This document shows positions 50,886 to 59,738 of a stretch of DNA of 64,000 bases, piece by piece. The notes beneath the pieces were generated by a model. The model was not told the DNA's origin and made no database searches. It worked only from the letters and a program-made list of their open reading frames with translations. The stretch comes from Rhodococcus sovatensis (GTDB lineage: Bacteria > Actinomycetota > Actinomycetes > Mycobacteriales > Mycobacteriaceae): contig NZ_CP147846.1 of NCBI RefSeq assembly GCF_037327425.1, positions 186,001 to 250,000 on the forward strand. The letters are read 5' to 3'. Within the stretch, counting starts at the first letter, position 1. Every line of letters starts with the position of its first letter. Position numbers and translations under genes: made by a program.

Positions 50886-52196
50886 TTACTCGCTCACCGG
50901 TGCAGCGAGCTGGAGTACGAGGCGCGCCCCACCCAGCGGACTGTCGGTGAAGTAGGCGCGGCCTCCGTGCAACTCGGCCTGCTGCTCGACGAGCGCGAGC
51001 CCGAGACCGGACCCACCCTTCGTCGCCGACGCACCGCGGTAGAACCGCTCGAATACCGATTCCCGTTCGGCCGACGGGATCCCCGTTCCGTCGTCGTCGA
51101 CGGTGATCCGCACCAACGCATCGTCCCGCGCGATGGCAATCGCAACCTGACTGGCATTGCCGTGCCGGACGGCGTTGATGATCGCGTTGTCCAGCGCGAG
51201 CCGGAGACCGGCAGGGAGCGCCTGCATCACCAACGACGGCTCCGAGTCGATGCGCACGTCGAGCTCAGGATTCTGGCGCATGGCGTCCTGCGCTGCGATG
51301 TCGCAGATTTCCACGACATCGACCGGCACGCGGTCGTTCTCGCTCGACAGTTCTCCGGACGCAAGCCGCTCCAACGCGGACAGCGTCGCTTCGACCCTGC
51401 CTTGAGTGCGTTGCAGGTCCTCGAGAATCTCGGATCGTTGCGGTGGCTCGAGATCGAGCGTCCGGAGGACCTCTATGTCGGTGCGCATCGCCGTCAGCGG
51501 AGTGCGCAGTTCGTGCGCCGACACCGCGGCGAAATCGCGAGCGGTCCCGAGCGCCTCGTTGGTACGGGCCTGCGCTTCCCCCAGACGGTCGAGCATGTCG
51601 GCGATAGCGACGGCAAGTTCGTCCGCCTCCTTGACGCCGGTCCTCGTCGCAGGTGAACGTGGAGGCTGGGCGCTGACCTGTTGCGTCAGCGTCACCAGCG
51701 GTTTCACTGCGCGGCCGCCGAAGATCCACCCAAGTCCCGTCGACGCGGCCACCGCTGCCAGTCCGCCGAAGATGACCCAGCGTTGCTGGTCGTCGGTGAC
51801 GCGTTGGGCCTCGATCGCCGGGACTCCGATCGAGATGACGATGTCCGTCGCGGACACAGCCTCGGAGGTGTACACCCGAAAGAGATTGCCGTCGACGTCG
51901 ACGGTCGCGGAACCTTCGTCGAGCGCGGGAAGCTGCGTCGGAGTCGATGCGATCACCAGGTCGCCGGTCCGAATCGTCACCGCGAAGGCGCCGGAACTGC
52001 CGAGTTGATCGAGGAAGAGCTCGAGGCTCGCCGAGTTGGGGCTGAGGACCTGGGATGCCGTCGTGAGGCGCTCGTCCAGGTTGCTGACGTTGTTCCGCGA
52101 AATGGCGACGGATGCGACGATGCCGACGGTGGCAACGACGATGGTTGCTCCCAACGCTGTCGCGGCGGCGACTCGCGCACGGAGTGAGAACCTCAC
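50886..52196 (-). CDS. prrB: sensor histidine kinase PrrB-like
   Basis: GTG at 52196 (VRFSLRARVAAATAL), 10 bp after the regulator stop; 436 residues. Two transmembrane segments (about 10-30 and 145-165) flank an extracytoplasmic sensor; a HAMP domain follows, then HisKA with FAAVSAHELRTPLTAMRTDIEV (phospho-His) and the HATPase with LRLALDNAIINAVRHGNAS, VDDDGTGIPSAE and GGSGLGLALVEQQAELHGG. Matches PrrB (Rv0902c) in size and place. Confidence 0.93.
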   Translation of the reverse strand: MRFSLRARVAAATALGATIVVATVGIVASVAISRNNVSNLDERLTTASQVLSPNSASLELFLDQLGSSGAFAVTIRTGDLVIASTPTQLPALDEGSATVDVDGNLFRVYTSEAVSATDIVISIGVPAIEAQRVTDDQQRWVIFGGLAAVAASTGLGWIFGGRAVKPLVTLTQQVSAQPPRSPATRTGVKEADELAVAIADMLDRLGEAQARTNEALGTARDFAAVSAHELRTPLTAMRTDIEVLRTLDLEPPQRSEILEDLQRTQGRVEATLSALERLASGELSSENDRVPVDVVEICDIAAQDAMRQNPELDVRIDSEPSLVMQALPAGLRLALDNAIINAVRHGNASQVAIAIARDDALVRITVDDDGTGIPSAERESVFERFYRGASATKGGSGLGLALVEQQAELHGGRAYFTDSPLGGARLVLQLAAPVSE

Positions 52197-52206
52197 GATG
52201 ATGCCT

Positions 52207-52908
52207 TCATGATGATGCCCGGAGAACGAAACCGACGCCGCGGACGGTGTGCAGGATGCGTGGCTGGCCGTCGACCTCGATCTTCCGTCGTAGATAGCCG
52301 ACGAACACGTCGACGACGTTGGTGTCGGCGACGAAGTCGTAGCCCCATACCAACTCGAGGAGTCGTTCACGGGTGAGGACGACGCCCGAGTTACGGGCAA
52401 GGACGGCAAGTAGTTCGAACTCGCGTTTGGTGAGATCGAGTTCGCGATCGTTCACGTGGGCGCGGTACCCGGGGATGTCCACGCGGAGGGCACCGATGGC
52501 GACGGCCGATCCGCTGTCGGGCACCGCGGGAGCCGTCGACCTCCGGCGCAGCATCGCGCGGATACGCGCCACGAGCTCGGCCAGCACGAACGGTTTGGTC
52601 AGGTAGTCATCGGCACCGGACTCGAGACCGGAGATCCGATCGTCGACCGAACTCCGCGCGCTGAGCACGCAGATCGGGACATCGTTCCCCATTGCTCGCA
52701 GGGCTTTCACGACGCTGGCGCCGTCGAGCACGGGCATGTTGATGTCGAGGACGACGACGTCCGGAGTGCGCTGCGCGACGACGGTGAGTGCCTGTCCACC
52801 GTCCACCGCGGTGATGACGGTGAATCCGGACAGGCGAAGTCCGCGTTGCAGTGAGGCGAGCACGTCCGCGTCGTCGTCGACGACGAGGACTGTGGCAGAT
52901 TCGGGCAC
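52207..52908 (-). CDS. prrA: OmpR-family response regulator PrrA-like
   Basis: 233 residues. Receiver: VLVVDDDADVLASLQRGL, phospho-Asp in VVVLDINMPVLDG, Lys in DYLTKPFVLAEL. OmpR winged helix: ELDLTKREFELLAVLARNSG, LTRERLLELVWGYDF, NVVDVFVGYLRRKIE, ILHTVRGVGFVL. Nearly collinear with PrrA (Rv0903c), which is essential in M. tuberculosis. Confidence 0.95.
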   Translation of the reverse strand: MPESATVLVVDDDADVLASLQRGLRLSGFTVITAVDGGQALTVVAQRTPDVVVLDINMPVLDGASVVKALRAMGNDVPICVLSARSSVDDRISGLESGADDYLTKPFVLAELVARIRAMLRRRSTAPAVPDSGSAVAIGALRVDIPGYRAHVNDRELDLTKREFELLAVLARNSGVVLTRERLLELVWGYDFVADTNVVDVFVGYLRRKIEVDGQPRILHTVRGVGFVLRASS

Positions 52909-52920
52909 GCCTCTATGTTC

Positions 52921-53133
52921 TCAAGCCGCCCAGCTGTCCACTGTCATCTGGCGTTCCTCGGGCGATTTGGCGAAGAATTCTTCGAGCGCTTCGCGGCGTT
53001 CGCGATCGGCGTCGAGGGTCCACGCGACCGCCGGTGCATTCGCGTAGAGCTTGGCGTAGAACGATTCGAAGCTGCAGGTGCTGTTCACCAACGACGCAGC
53101 TCCCGGGAAAATCGGGGTTGCTGTGTTTCTCAT
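52921..53133 (-). CDS. small protein upstream of prrA
   Basis: 70 residues from ATG 53133 (MRNTATPIFPGAASLVNSTC). It ends 12 bp before the prrA start, same strand, so the two are probably co-transcribed. Helical, charged C-terminus (DADRERREALEEFFAKSPEERQMTVDSW). No domain, signal peptide or membrane segment recognised. Confidence 0.6.
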   Translation of the reverse strand: MRNTATPIFPGAASLVNSTCSFESFYAKLYANAPAVAWTLDADRERREALEEFFAKSPEERQMTVDSWAA

Positions 53134-53244
53134 GTTTCCCAAGGTAGAAGACAATATTGGGCGCCCGGTGAGGCAAGTATGGGAGAACTGTGAGAACTCG
53201 GCGTGAGTGGATTGTGCCGAGATTGGGCGGGTATGACTTGTTCC

Positions 53245-54576
53245 ATGACTGTGGTGTGGTTTCGACGCGACCTTCGAACGAACGATCTCCCGACGCTGAC
53301 GACCGCAGCGGACTCGGGCGGGCAGGTACTCGGACTGTTCGTCCTCGACGATGTACTGCTGAAGGCGTCGGGCGGGCCGCGTCGCGACTTTCTGTTTCGC
53401 AGTCTCGAGGCACTGGACGAACAGTTGAACGGTCGGTTGCTGGTGGTCAAGGGCGACCCCGAGTCGGTGGTGCCGAAGGTGTGCAAGGCCGTCGATGCCG
53501 ATGAGGTCCACGTCAGCGCCGATTACGGGCCCTACGGGCGCACTCGCGACGAACGCGTGGGTGAGCACGTGAGGTTGGTGCCGACGGGGTCGCCGTACGC
53601 GATTGCGCCGGGGAGGGTTGCCAAGAGCGACGGTGAGCCGTACCGGGTGTTCACCCCGTACTTCCGGCAGTGGATGGAGCATGGGTGGCGGGGCCCGGCA
53701 GATACGTCGTCCGACACCGTGGACTGGCTCGATCCGAGCCAGGTGAAGGGCATCCCGAAGCGCATGAAGATTCCGACCGAGAAGGATGCGTCGGACGCGC
53801 CTGCAGGGGAGAAGGCGGCGTCGGACGCGTGGGCGGAGTTTCTCGAGCGAGTGTCGGGCTACGACGACGAGCGTAACCGACCGGACCTGGATTCGACGTC
53901 GCGTATGTCGGTACATCTGAAGTACGGAACCATTCACCCTCGTACCATGCTGGCGGATCTGGGGAAGCTGCGCAGTGAAGGTTCCGCGTCGTATCGGCGA
54001 CAGATCGCATGGCGAGACTTCTACGCGGACATTCTTTTTCAGCGGCCGGACAGTGCCCGCGAGAACTACGACAAGAAGTTCGACGCGATCGAACTCGACA
54101 CGGGCAAGCACGCCCAGGAGATGTTCGATGCGTGGAAAGACGGGCGAACGGGCTTTCCCATCGTCGATGCCGGGATGCGCCAGCTGAAATCCGAGAACTG
54201 GATGCACAATCGGGTCCGCATGATCGTGGCGTCGTTCCTCGTCAAGGATCTCCACGTGCCGTGGTGGTGGGGAGCCCGGTACTTCATGGATCGCCTTGTC
54301 GACGGTGATCTGGCGAGCAACCAGCATGGGTGGCAGTGGACGGCAGGAACGGGTACCGACGCATCACCGTACTTCCGGGTGTTCAATCCGATAACGCAGG
54401 GTGAGAAGTTCGATCCGACAGGCGATTACGTGCGACGGTGGGTGCCGGAGCTGCGCGGTGAGGAAGGAAGAGCCGTACACACACTCAAATTCGGGCGACC
54501 CAAGGACTACCCCGAACCGATCGTCGACCACAAACACGAACGCGAAGTTGCCATCGCGCGGTTCAAATCCCTCTAG
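53245..54576 (+). CDS. phr: deoxyribodipyrimidine photolyase
   Basis: ATG at 53245, with TATGAC ending 7 nt before it (leaderless likely); 443 residues. N-terminal antenna domain: MTVVWFRRDLRTNDLPTL and VHVSADYGPYGRTRDERV. FAD domain: RMSVHLKYGTIHPRTML, RQIAWRDFYADILF, RTGFPIVDAGMRQLKSENWMHNRVRMIVASFLVKDL, and NQHGWQWTAGTGTDASPYFRVFNP. It repairs UV-induced pyrimidine dimers using light. Class I CPD type by sequence. Confidence 0.95.
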   Translation: MTVVWFRRDLRTNDLPTLTTAADSGGQVLGLFVLDDVLLKASGGPRRDFLFRSLEALDEQLNGRLLVVKGDPESVVPKVCKAVDADEVHVSADYGPYGRTRDERVGEHVRLVPTGSPYAIAPGRVAKSDGEPYRVFTPYFRQWMEHGWRGPADTSSDTVDWLDPSQVKGIPKRMKIPTEKDASDAPAGEKAASDAWAEFLERVSGYDDERNRPDLDSTSRMSVHLKYGTIHPRTMLADLGKLRSEGSASYRRQIAWRDFYADILFQRPDSARENYDKKFDAIELDTGKHAQEMFDAWKDGRTGFPIVDAGMRQLKSENWMHNRVRMIVASFLVKDLHVPWWWGARYFMDRLVDGDLASNQHGWQWTAGTGTDASPYFRVFNPITQGEKFDPTGDYVRRWVPELRGEEGRAVHTLKFGRPKDYPEPIVDHKHEREVAIARFKSL

Positions 54577-55484
54577 CGCCGACGCGACAGACCGACGCCG
54601 ACGAGGCAGATCATGCCACCGACGACGGCGAGAAAGTGCGGGACTTCGCCGAGCAGAATCCAGGCCATCAGGATCGTCAGCGGCGGAACGGCGTAGGTCG
54701 TGATGCCCAGCCTCCCGGCGTCCATTCGTGTCAGCGCATACGCCCAGGTGCTGAACGCGAGGGCCGTCGGAACGAGGCCGAGGTAGATCAATCCGCCGGT
54801 CGCCCCGGCCGACGCCGTACCGAGGTCCTCGATCAGCGCGGGTGCGAACGGCAACGTGCACAGTGCGCCGATCGCGCAGGCCATCCACGTGACCTGCAAT
54901 CCAGGAACGCTTCTGAGGACCGGCTTTTGGCTGAGCACGCCGATCGCGTACGTTGCGGCAGACACGAGACACAGCGCGATGCCGAGGAAATCCCCGTCGG
55001 TCTTGGTGGTGTCCGTTGTCGTGACCGCGGTGACGACGCCGACCAGGACGGCGCCGGAGAACGCGATAGCCGCCCCGATCACGAGCCATCGCGGAAATCC
55101 TTCGCCCAGCAGAAGGCCGGCGAACAGGGCGACGAGGATCGGTCCGATCTGAATGAGCATCGAGGTCGTACCAGCGTCGACTCGCTGTTCTGCGGCGTTC
55201 AGCGCCACGTTGTAGATCGCGAACCAGAACACGCCGACGCTGATGATCTGAATCCACTGCGTCCGTCCCGGCCTGACCCACGTGCCCCTGAGCAGGAGAA
55301 TCGCACCGAGTGCGACGGTTCCGATGAGCAAACGACCGAGTGCAAGGGGGCCCGCGCCGAACGACGTCCCGACGCCCCGGATCGCGACGAACGCCGACGC
55401 CCATGCCAGCACTGTGATGGTCACGGCTCCCAGTGCGAGCCAGTCGGTCTTCTTCGTGGTGTCGAGCGCAGTCATGTCGCTCAC
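54573..55484 (-). CDS. EamA/DMT-family transporter
   Basis: GTG 55484 (or ATG 55475); about 303 residues with ten transmembrane segments in two EamA repeats: WASAFVAIRGVGTSFGAGPLALGRLLIGTV, and the second from VSAATYAIGVLSQK to MAWILLGEVPHFLAVVGGMICLVGVGL. Exporter of amino acids or other metabolites by family. Convergent 4-bp overlap with phr. Confidence 0.88.
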   Translation of the reverse strand: MSDMTALDTTKKTDWLALGAVTITVLAWASAFVAIRGVGTSFGAGPLALGRLLIGTVALGAILLLRGTWVRPGRTQWIQIISVGVFWFAIYNVALNAAEQRVDAGTTSMLIQIGPILVALFAGLLLGEGFPRWLVIGAAIAFSGAVLVGVVTAVTTTDTTKTDGDFLGIALCLVSAATYAIGVLSQKPVLRSVPGLQVTWMACAIGALCTLPFAPALIEDLGTASAGATGGLIYLGLVPTALAFSTWAYALTRMDAGRLGITTYAVPPLTILMAWILLGEVPHFLAVVGGMICLVGVGLSRRR

Positions 55485-55563
55485 GCTAGCGCTACGCCTC
55501 TGTGCTGGTCGCGCGGATTTCGGACATTGTTGCTCGGGTTTCTGCCGTGTGGGCCGCTGGCCC

Positions 55564-55607
55564 AGTGGCACGGATAAGTGCACCCTGACGTACTCAACCG
55601 TGCCACT
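55564..55607. repeat. 44-bp nested-hairpin intergenic repeat, copy 2
   Basis: Perfect 9-bp arms AGTGGCACG (55564-55572) and CGTGCCACT (55599-55607). Shares ATAAGTGCACC and ACTCAACC with copy 1 at 600-643. It lies between the DMT exporter gene and the end of prpE. Confidence 0.75.
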
Positions 55608-55619
55608 GAGCCCGGAAGG

Positions 55620-57476
55620 TCACCTGCGTAGCAGTTTCTCCAGGGCATCGAGCACCGCCGGGTCCTCGATCGTCGACGGCACTCCGTATTCCTCGCCGGC
55701 GACGATCTGCCGCATCGTCTTCCGCAGGATCTTGCCGGACCGCGTTTTGGGCAGCGCCCCGACGATCGTGACGTCCCTGAAGGTCGCGAGAGCGCCGATC
55801 TGATCACGCACCATCGCGACGAGCTCGGTGCGCAGTTGGTCCTCGGAGATAGTCTCCCCGGCCTTGAGAACCACGTATCCGCTCGGGCGCTGCCCTTTGA
55901 GGTCGTCGTGGATTCCGATCACCGCGCATTCGGCCACGGCCGGATGGCTCGCCACGACGGCCTCCATCGATCCCGTCGAAAGTCGGTGTCCGGCAACGTT
56001 GATGACATCGTCGCTGCGGCCGAGGACGTAGACGTATCCGTCGGCGTCGATGTAACCGGAGTCGCCGGTCAGGTAGTAACCGGGGAACGTGTCGAGATAT
56101 GAGCGCCGGAAGCGGTCCTCGTCGTTCCACAACCCGACGAGTGTGCCGGGCGGAAGTGGCAGCTTCACAACGATATTGCCCTCGGTCCCCGCATCGACTT
56201 CGGCGCCCCTCGCGTCGAGAATCCCGACCTGGAAGCCCGGCACTGCCACTGTCGGCGATCCCGATTTGATCGGAAGTGGTTCCAGACCACGAAGATTGGC
56301 ACAGATAGCCCAGCCGGTCTCGGTCTGCCACCAGTGGTCGACGACCGGACGGTCCAAGGTGCGGCTGACCCACTCGTAGGTGTCCGGGTCGAGTCGTTCA
56401 CCTGCTACGAAGACGGTAGCGAGAGAGGAGAGGTCGTACTTCTCGAGTTCGCTCGCGTGCGGGTCGACCTTTCGGATCGCCCGGAGCGCGGTCGGTGCAG
56501 TGAACAACGCACGGACCCCGTGGTCCTGGATCACCCGCCAGAACGCTCCGGCGTCGGGAGTGCCGACGGGTTTGCCCTCGTAGAGAACGGTCGTGGCACC
56601 TGCGAGTAGCGGGCCGTAGACGATGTAGGAGTGCCCGACGACCCAGCCGACATCCGATGCCGTCCACATCACCTGGCCTTCGCCGACGTCGTAGATGTTG
56701 TGCATCGACCACATCAGTGCGACGGCATGGCCGCCGTTGTCGCGCACCACTCCCTTGGGCTTGCCGGTGGTGCCGGAGGTGTAGAGAATGTACAGCGGAT
56801 CCGTTGCTCGCACCGAAACTGGCTCGGCTGCAACAGCATCGACGAGTTGCTCGTCCCAGTCGAGCCAGCTGTGCTCGTTCGTGATGCCTTCGCGTGCTCT
56901 GACGATCACGGTCGGTTTCGGTGCTCTCGTGAGGGCCAGGGCCTTCTCGACGATCGGCAGATACTCGATCACCTTGCCCGGTTCGAAGCCGCCGCTGGCG
57001 GTGACCAGCAATGTCGGCTCGGCGTCGTCGATCCGCGCAGCGAGTTCTTTGGCCGCGAACCCGCCGAACACCACCGAATGCACCGCACCGATGCGCACAC
57101 ACGCCAGCATCGCGACGACGGCCTCGGGGATCATCGGCAGATATAGGACGACGCGATCGCCGACGTTCACACCGTTCTTCACGAGGACACCGGCGAACAG
57201 CGCTACCTCGTCGAGAAGGTCGGAGTACGTGAACGAGCGCACGGTGCCGAGCATCGCGGAGTCGTAGATCAGGGCGGTCCGGTCGCCGTGCCCGGCGTCG
57301 ACGTGCCGATCGAGCGCGTTGACGCACGTGTTGAGCTCGCCATCCGCGAACCAGCGTCCGCCTGTGAACGCCGAGGTCGGAGGCGTCGTCCAGTCGATAC
57401 CACCGGCGGCCTCCAGCCAGAAACCTTCCCGATCGGAGATGCTGCTGTCGAATGCATTTCGATACTCGCCGCTCAT
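55620..57476 (-). CDS. prpE: propionyl-CoA/acetyl-CoA synthetase (PrpE-like)
   Basis: 618 residues from ATG 57476. AMP-forming acyl-CoA synthetase: FTYSDLLDEVALFAGVL, YILYTSGTTGKPKGVVRDNGGH (A3), WTASDVGWVVGHSYIVYGPLL, WWQTETGWAI, YYLTGDSGYIDADGYVYVLGRSDDVINVAGHRLSTG (A8) and the catalytic Lys in KTRSGKILRKTMRQI (A10). Closest in style to PrpE. It activates propionate (or acetate) to its CoA thioester. Confidence 0.92.
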   Translation of the reverse strand: MSGEYRNAFDSSISDREGFWLEAAGGIDWTTPPTSAFTGGRWFADGELNTCVNALDRHVDAGHGDRTALIYDSAMLGTVRSFTYSDLLDEVALFAGVLVKNGVNVGDRVVLYLPMIPEAVVAMLACVRIGAVHSVVFGGFAAKELAARIDDAEPTLLVTASGGFEPGKVIEYLPIVEKALALTRAPKPTVIVRAREGITNEHSWLDWDEQLVDAVAAEPVSVRATDPLYILYTSGTTGKPKGVVRDNGGHAVALMWSMHNIYDVGEGQVMWTASDVGWVVGHSYIVYGPLLAGATTVLYEGKPVGTPDAGAFWRVIQDHGVRALFTAPTALRAIRKVDPHASELEKYDLSSLATVFVAGERLDPDTYEWVSRTLDRPVVDHWWQTETGWAICANLRGLEPLPIKSGSPTVAVPGFQVGILDARGAEVDAGTEGNIVVKLPLPPGTLVGLWNDEDRFRRSYLDTFPGYYLTGDSGYIDADGYVYVLGRSDDVINVAGHRLSTGSMEAVVASHPAVAECAVIGIHDDLKGQRPSGYVVLKAGETISEDQLRTELVAMVRDQIGALATFRDVTIVGALPKTRSGKILRKTMRQIVAGEEYGVPSTIEDPAVLDALEKLLRR

Positions 57477-57520
57477 GGGGGAAGCCTAGTGCGCGGGCGG
57501 GCAGTTTCGGCCGGATCTGA

Positions 57521-57578
57521 TTGCACACTATCGTCGTGAATCGACGGGAAATGGCCGATCTGCGACGATAGTGTGCAA
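57521..57578. repeat. 58-bp palindromic repeat, left flank of the second DUF559 gene
   Basis: Perfect 16-bp inverted arms TTGCACACTATCGTCG (57521-57536) and CGACGATAGTGTGCAA (57563-57578). A copy with 14-bp arms and the same central GAATCGACGGGAAAT..CCGATC lies at 58536-58591, in the same orientation, on the other side of the gene. Confidence 0.93.
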
Positions 57579-57594
57579 CCAGGTCCGCTTCAGC

Positions 57595-57620
57595 TTGTGG
57601 ATAACTCGAGTTATCCACAA
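57595..57620. promoter_or_regulatory. 26-bp perfect palindrome with two TTATCCACA boxes
   Basis: TTGTGGATAACTC followed by its exact reverse complement. It sits 50 bp before the start of the AbiEi/DUF559 gene. It could be an operator for this gene's own protein (AbiEi antitoxins bind inverted repeats in their promoters), or a DnaA box pair: each half contains the consensus TTATCCACA. Confidence 0.7.
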
Positions 57621-57670
57621 TTCCGCATTGCCCCCTACCGCCCGAGGTCTCCATCGGCAACGGTGTTCGC

Positions 57671-58534
57671 ATGGGGGTACGAACAGCCGCACAGCTGGTG
57701 GAGTCGGGAATGAGCCGCGGTGCGATCGCTCGTCGGGTGAAGTCCGGAACGCTGACCAGGGTGCTTCCTCAGGTCTATGCGACCGACAAGCCCGATTTCG
57801 TCGACCTGTGCACGGCTGTCACGCTTTGGAAGTCGGATGCGGTGATCAGTCACCTCACGGCGGCGTGGCTATGGGGACTCGTGGAGCACGAGCCGGATCG
57901 GGTGGAGGCAACCATCGATCCGTCGAGTTCGGCTCGTTGTCCGCAGTGGATTCGGCTCTACCGACGCACACTGCCCACGATTGCGACCTTCCGCGGACTC
58001 CGTGTCGTCACCATCGAGCAGGCTTTCGTCGACGTGGCTGCGACCTTGCCGACGGCCGAATTGGAGAGATTCTTCGACAGCGTCATCGACAATCACATCC
58101 CCTGGCGACGGGTGGCGCTCATCGTCGGTACGGCCAAGGGCATGAACGGAATGAAAGCACTCCGGGAACAACTGCGACGCTGCTGCCCGGGGACTCGGTC
58201 CGAACCCGAGCGGATCGTGGCCAGGGCGCTGACCGCACGCAACTTCTACATGGAACTCAACGCGCGAGTCGGCCAGTTCTACGGCGACCTGGTCGACTTT
58301 CGTGCGCGCGTCATCGTGGAGATCGACGGCCGCATGTTCCATAGTGATCCGGCGACGTTCGATAGCGATCGCCGACGCCAGAACCAGCTCGTCCTCGAAG
58401 GATGGCTTGTGCTGCGGTACTCGGCGGCGACGGTTCATGCGGATCTCGATCGGGTGGTCGAGGAGATCATCACCGTCGTGCGTCGGCGTCGGAAGTCGAT
58501 CGATTCGTCATCGCGGACGCTTCCCCGGATCTGA
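57671..58534 (+). CDS. AbiEi-like N-terminal domain/DUF559 nuclease-like protein
   Basis: 287 residues from 57671. The N-terminal 30 residues (VRTAAQLVESGMSRGAIARRVKSGTLTRVLPQVY) form the AbiEi-type winged HTH. VISHLTAAWLWGL and VVTIEQAFVDVAATL follow. From about 190 the DUF559 domain: GQFYGDLVDF, VIVEIDGRMFHSD, DRRRQNQLVLEGWLVLRYSAATV, the E-x-D / R...GW pattern of Vsr-like PD-(D/E)xK nucleases. Its TGA (58532-58534) lies just before, and its last codons in, the GGATCTGA border of the right-hand repeat. No toxin partner gene. It may be a mobile or defence-type nuclease gene; activity unproven. Confidence 0.8.
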   Translation: MGVRTAAQLVESGMSRGAIARRVKSGTLTRVLPQVYATDKPDFVDLCTAVTLWKSDAVISHLTAAWLWGLVEHEPDRVEATIDPSSSARCPQWIRLYRRTLPTIATFRGLRVVTIEQAFVDVAATLPTAELERFFDSVIDNHIPWRRVALIVGTAKGMNGMKALREQLRRCCPGTRSEPERIVARALTARNFYMELNARVGQFYGDLVDFRARVIVEIDGRMFHSDPATFDSDRRRQNQLVLEGWLVLRYSAATVHADLDRVVEEIITVVRRRRKSIDSSSRTLPRI

Positions 58535-58535
58535 C

Positions 58536-58591
58536 TGCACACTATCGTCACGAATCGACGGGAAATCACCGATCGGCGACGATAGTGTGCA
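58536..58591. repeat. palindromic repeat, right flank of the second DUF559 gene
   Basis: Arms TGCACACTATCGTC (58536-58549) and GACGATAGTGTGCA (58578-58591). GGATCTGA immediately before it is also present before the left copy, and here supplies the gene's stop codon. Confidence 0.93.
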
Positions 58592-58599
58592 AACCTGCA

Positions 58600-59673
58600 C
58601 TACTTGAGGTCCGGATTCTCCTCGTAGACCTCCGCGAGCACGGACATGTCGAACAGCTCGTCGGCGGTGATTTCGATACCAGCTGTCGCGAGGGCGGCGA
58701 TGTTCTCGTCGATGAGCGCCTGCGTCATGGTGAACAAGCCGTTCGCCTCGGTGTCGGCGGATACGACCAGGTCGTTCTGCGCCGTCGCTTCGAGTACCTG
58801 CTCTTCGAGTTCGAGGTTCTGGTCCTTGCCGAACACCTCGACTGCCAGGCGCGCGGACTCGCGCGGGTCGGCAACGGCGTCGCGCCAGCCCTGGATCTCG
58901 GCCTTTAGGAATGCCTTGAGCTTGTCGCGTTCGTTGTCGATCGTCGACTGCAGGACAGTCAGTGTCTCCGCGACGAGAGGAAGGTTGTAGTCCGCGAACA
59001 GGAAGTTCGCGTTCTCGAAACCTTTGGCAGCGAGTGTGATCGGCTCGTTCGTCACATAGCTCACCCAGCCGTCGACCTCGCCGTTGGCCAGTGGGCTCGG
59101 GTCGAACTGCGCCGGGACGATCGTCATCTGGCTTTCTTCGAGCCCGTTGGCCGCCAACAGTGCTGCGAACACCAGCTGGTTCGAATCTTGTACCCCGATG
59201 CGCTTGCCGACCATGTCCTGCGGTGAATTGATCGGTGACGCAGCGGAAGAGACGATGCAGAACGGATTCTTCTGGAACGTCGCCGCGACGATTTTGGCCT
59301 CCAGCCCGCCGAGTACTGCGGGCGCCGTCAGCTGCGGCGCAGACGTACCGATCCATACCTTTCCGGTGTCCAAGCCTGCTTCGACGCCGGTGCCGGCCGC
59401 GCCACCGGCGATGAGTTCTACGCTGCCGAACCCGGCGTCTGCGTAGTAGCCCTTCTCCGTCGCGAAGTACTCACCGGCGAACTCGATGTTCTTGATCCAC
59501 GACAGCTGCATCGCGACGGTTCCGTACTGCGAACCGTCGTCGGTGGATCCACCGCTCGACGACGACGAATCGCTGCTGCATGCTGCGAGGACGGTTGCGC
59601 CGCCGATGGCCAGAGAAGCCATACCGCCGTAGCGAAGCAGCGACCGTCGGTCGAACTGTGAGGAAAGGTTCAT
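58600..59673 (-). CDS. NMT1/SsuA-type ABC transporter substrate-binding lipoprotein
   Basis: 357 residues. N-terminus MNLSSQFDRRSLLRYGGMAS has a twin-arginine-like motif followed by a hydrophobic stretch and the lipobox LAAC (Cys about residue 31). Mature part: QLSWIKNIEFAGEYFATEKGYYADAG, LGGLEAKIVAATFQKNPFCIVSS, VGKRIGVQDSNQLVF, the NMT1/THI5-type pattern seen with pyrimidine, nitrate or taurine transporters. Last gene of an ATPase-permease-permease-binding protein operon. Confidence 0.9.
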   Translation of the reverse strand: MNLSSQFDRRSLLRYGGMASLAIGGATVLAACSSDSSSSSGGSTDDGSQYGTVAMQLSWIKNIEFAGEYFATEKGYYADAGFGSVELIAGGAAGTGVEAGLDTGKVWIGTSAPQLTAPAVLGGLEAKIVAATFQKNPFCIVSSAASPINSPQDMVGKRIGVQDSNQLVFAALLAANGLEESQMTIVPAQFDPSPLANGEVDGWVSYVTNEPITLAAKGFENANFLFADYNLPLVAETLTVLQSTIDNERDKLKAFLKAEIQGWRDAVADPRESARLAVEVFGKDQNLELEEQVLEATAQNDLVVSADTEANGLFTMTQALIDENIAALATAGIEITADELFDMSVLAEVYEENPDLK

Positions 59674-59738
59674 GAATCGGAACTGTAAGTGTCCTCCGTT
59701 TCAATCGAATTGCTCGCAAGCGCCCTACTGTTAAGAAC

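Noticed and set aside
52921..54327. 468-codon minus-strand ORF over the photolyase gene
   Set aside because: Antisense shadow of phr; only its last 70 codons, from ATG 53133, look like a real small gene.
57595..57620. Replication origin
   Set aside because: Only two DnaA-type boxes, no AT-rich region, no dnaA or dnaN nearby.
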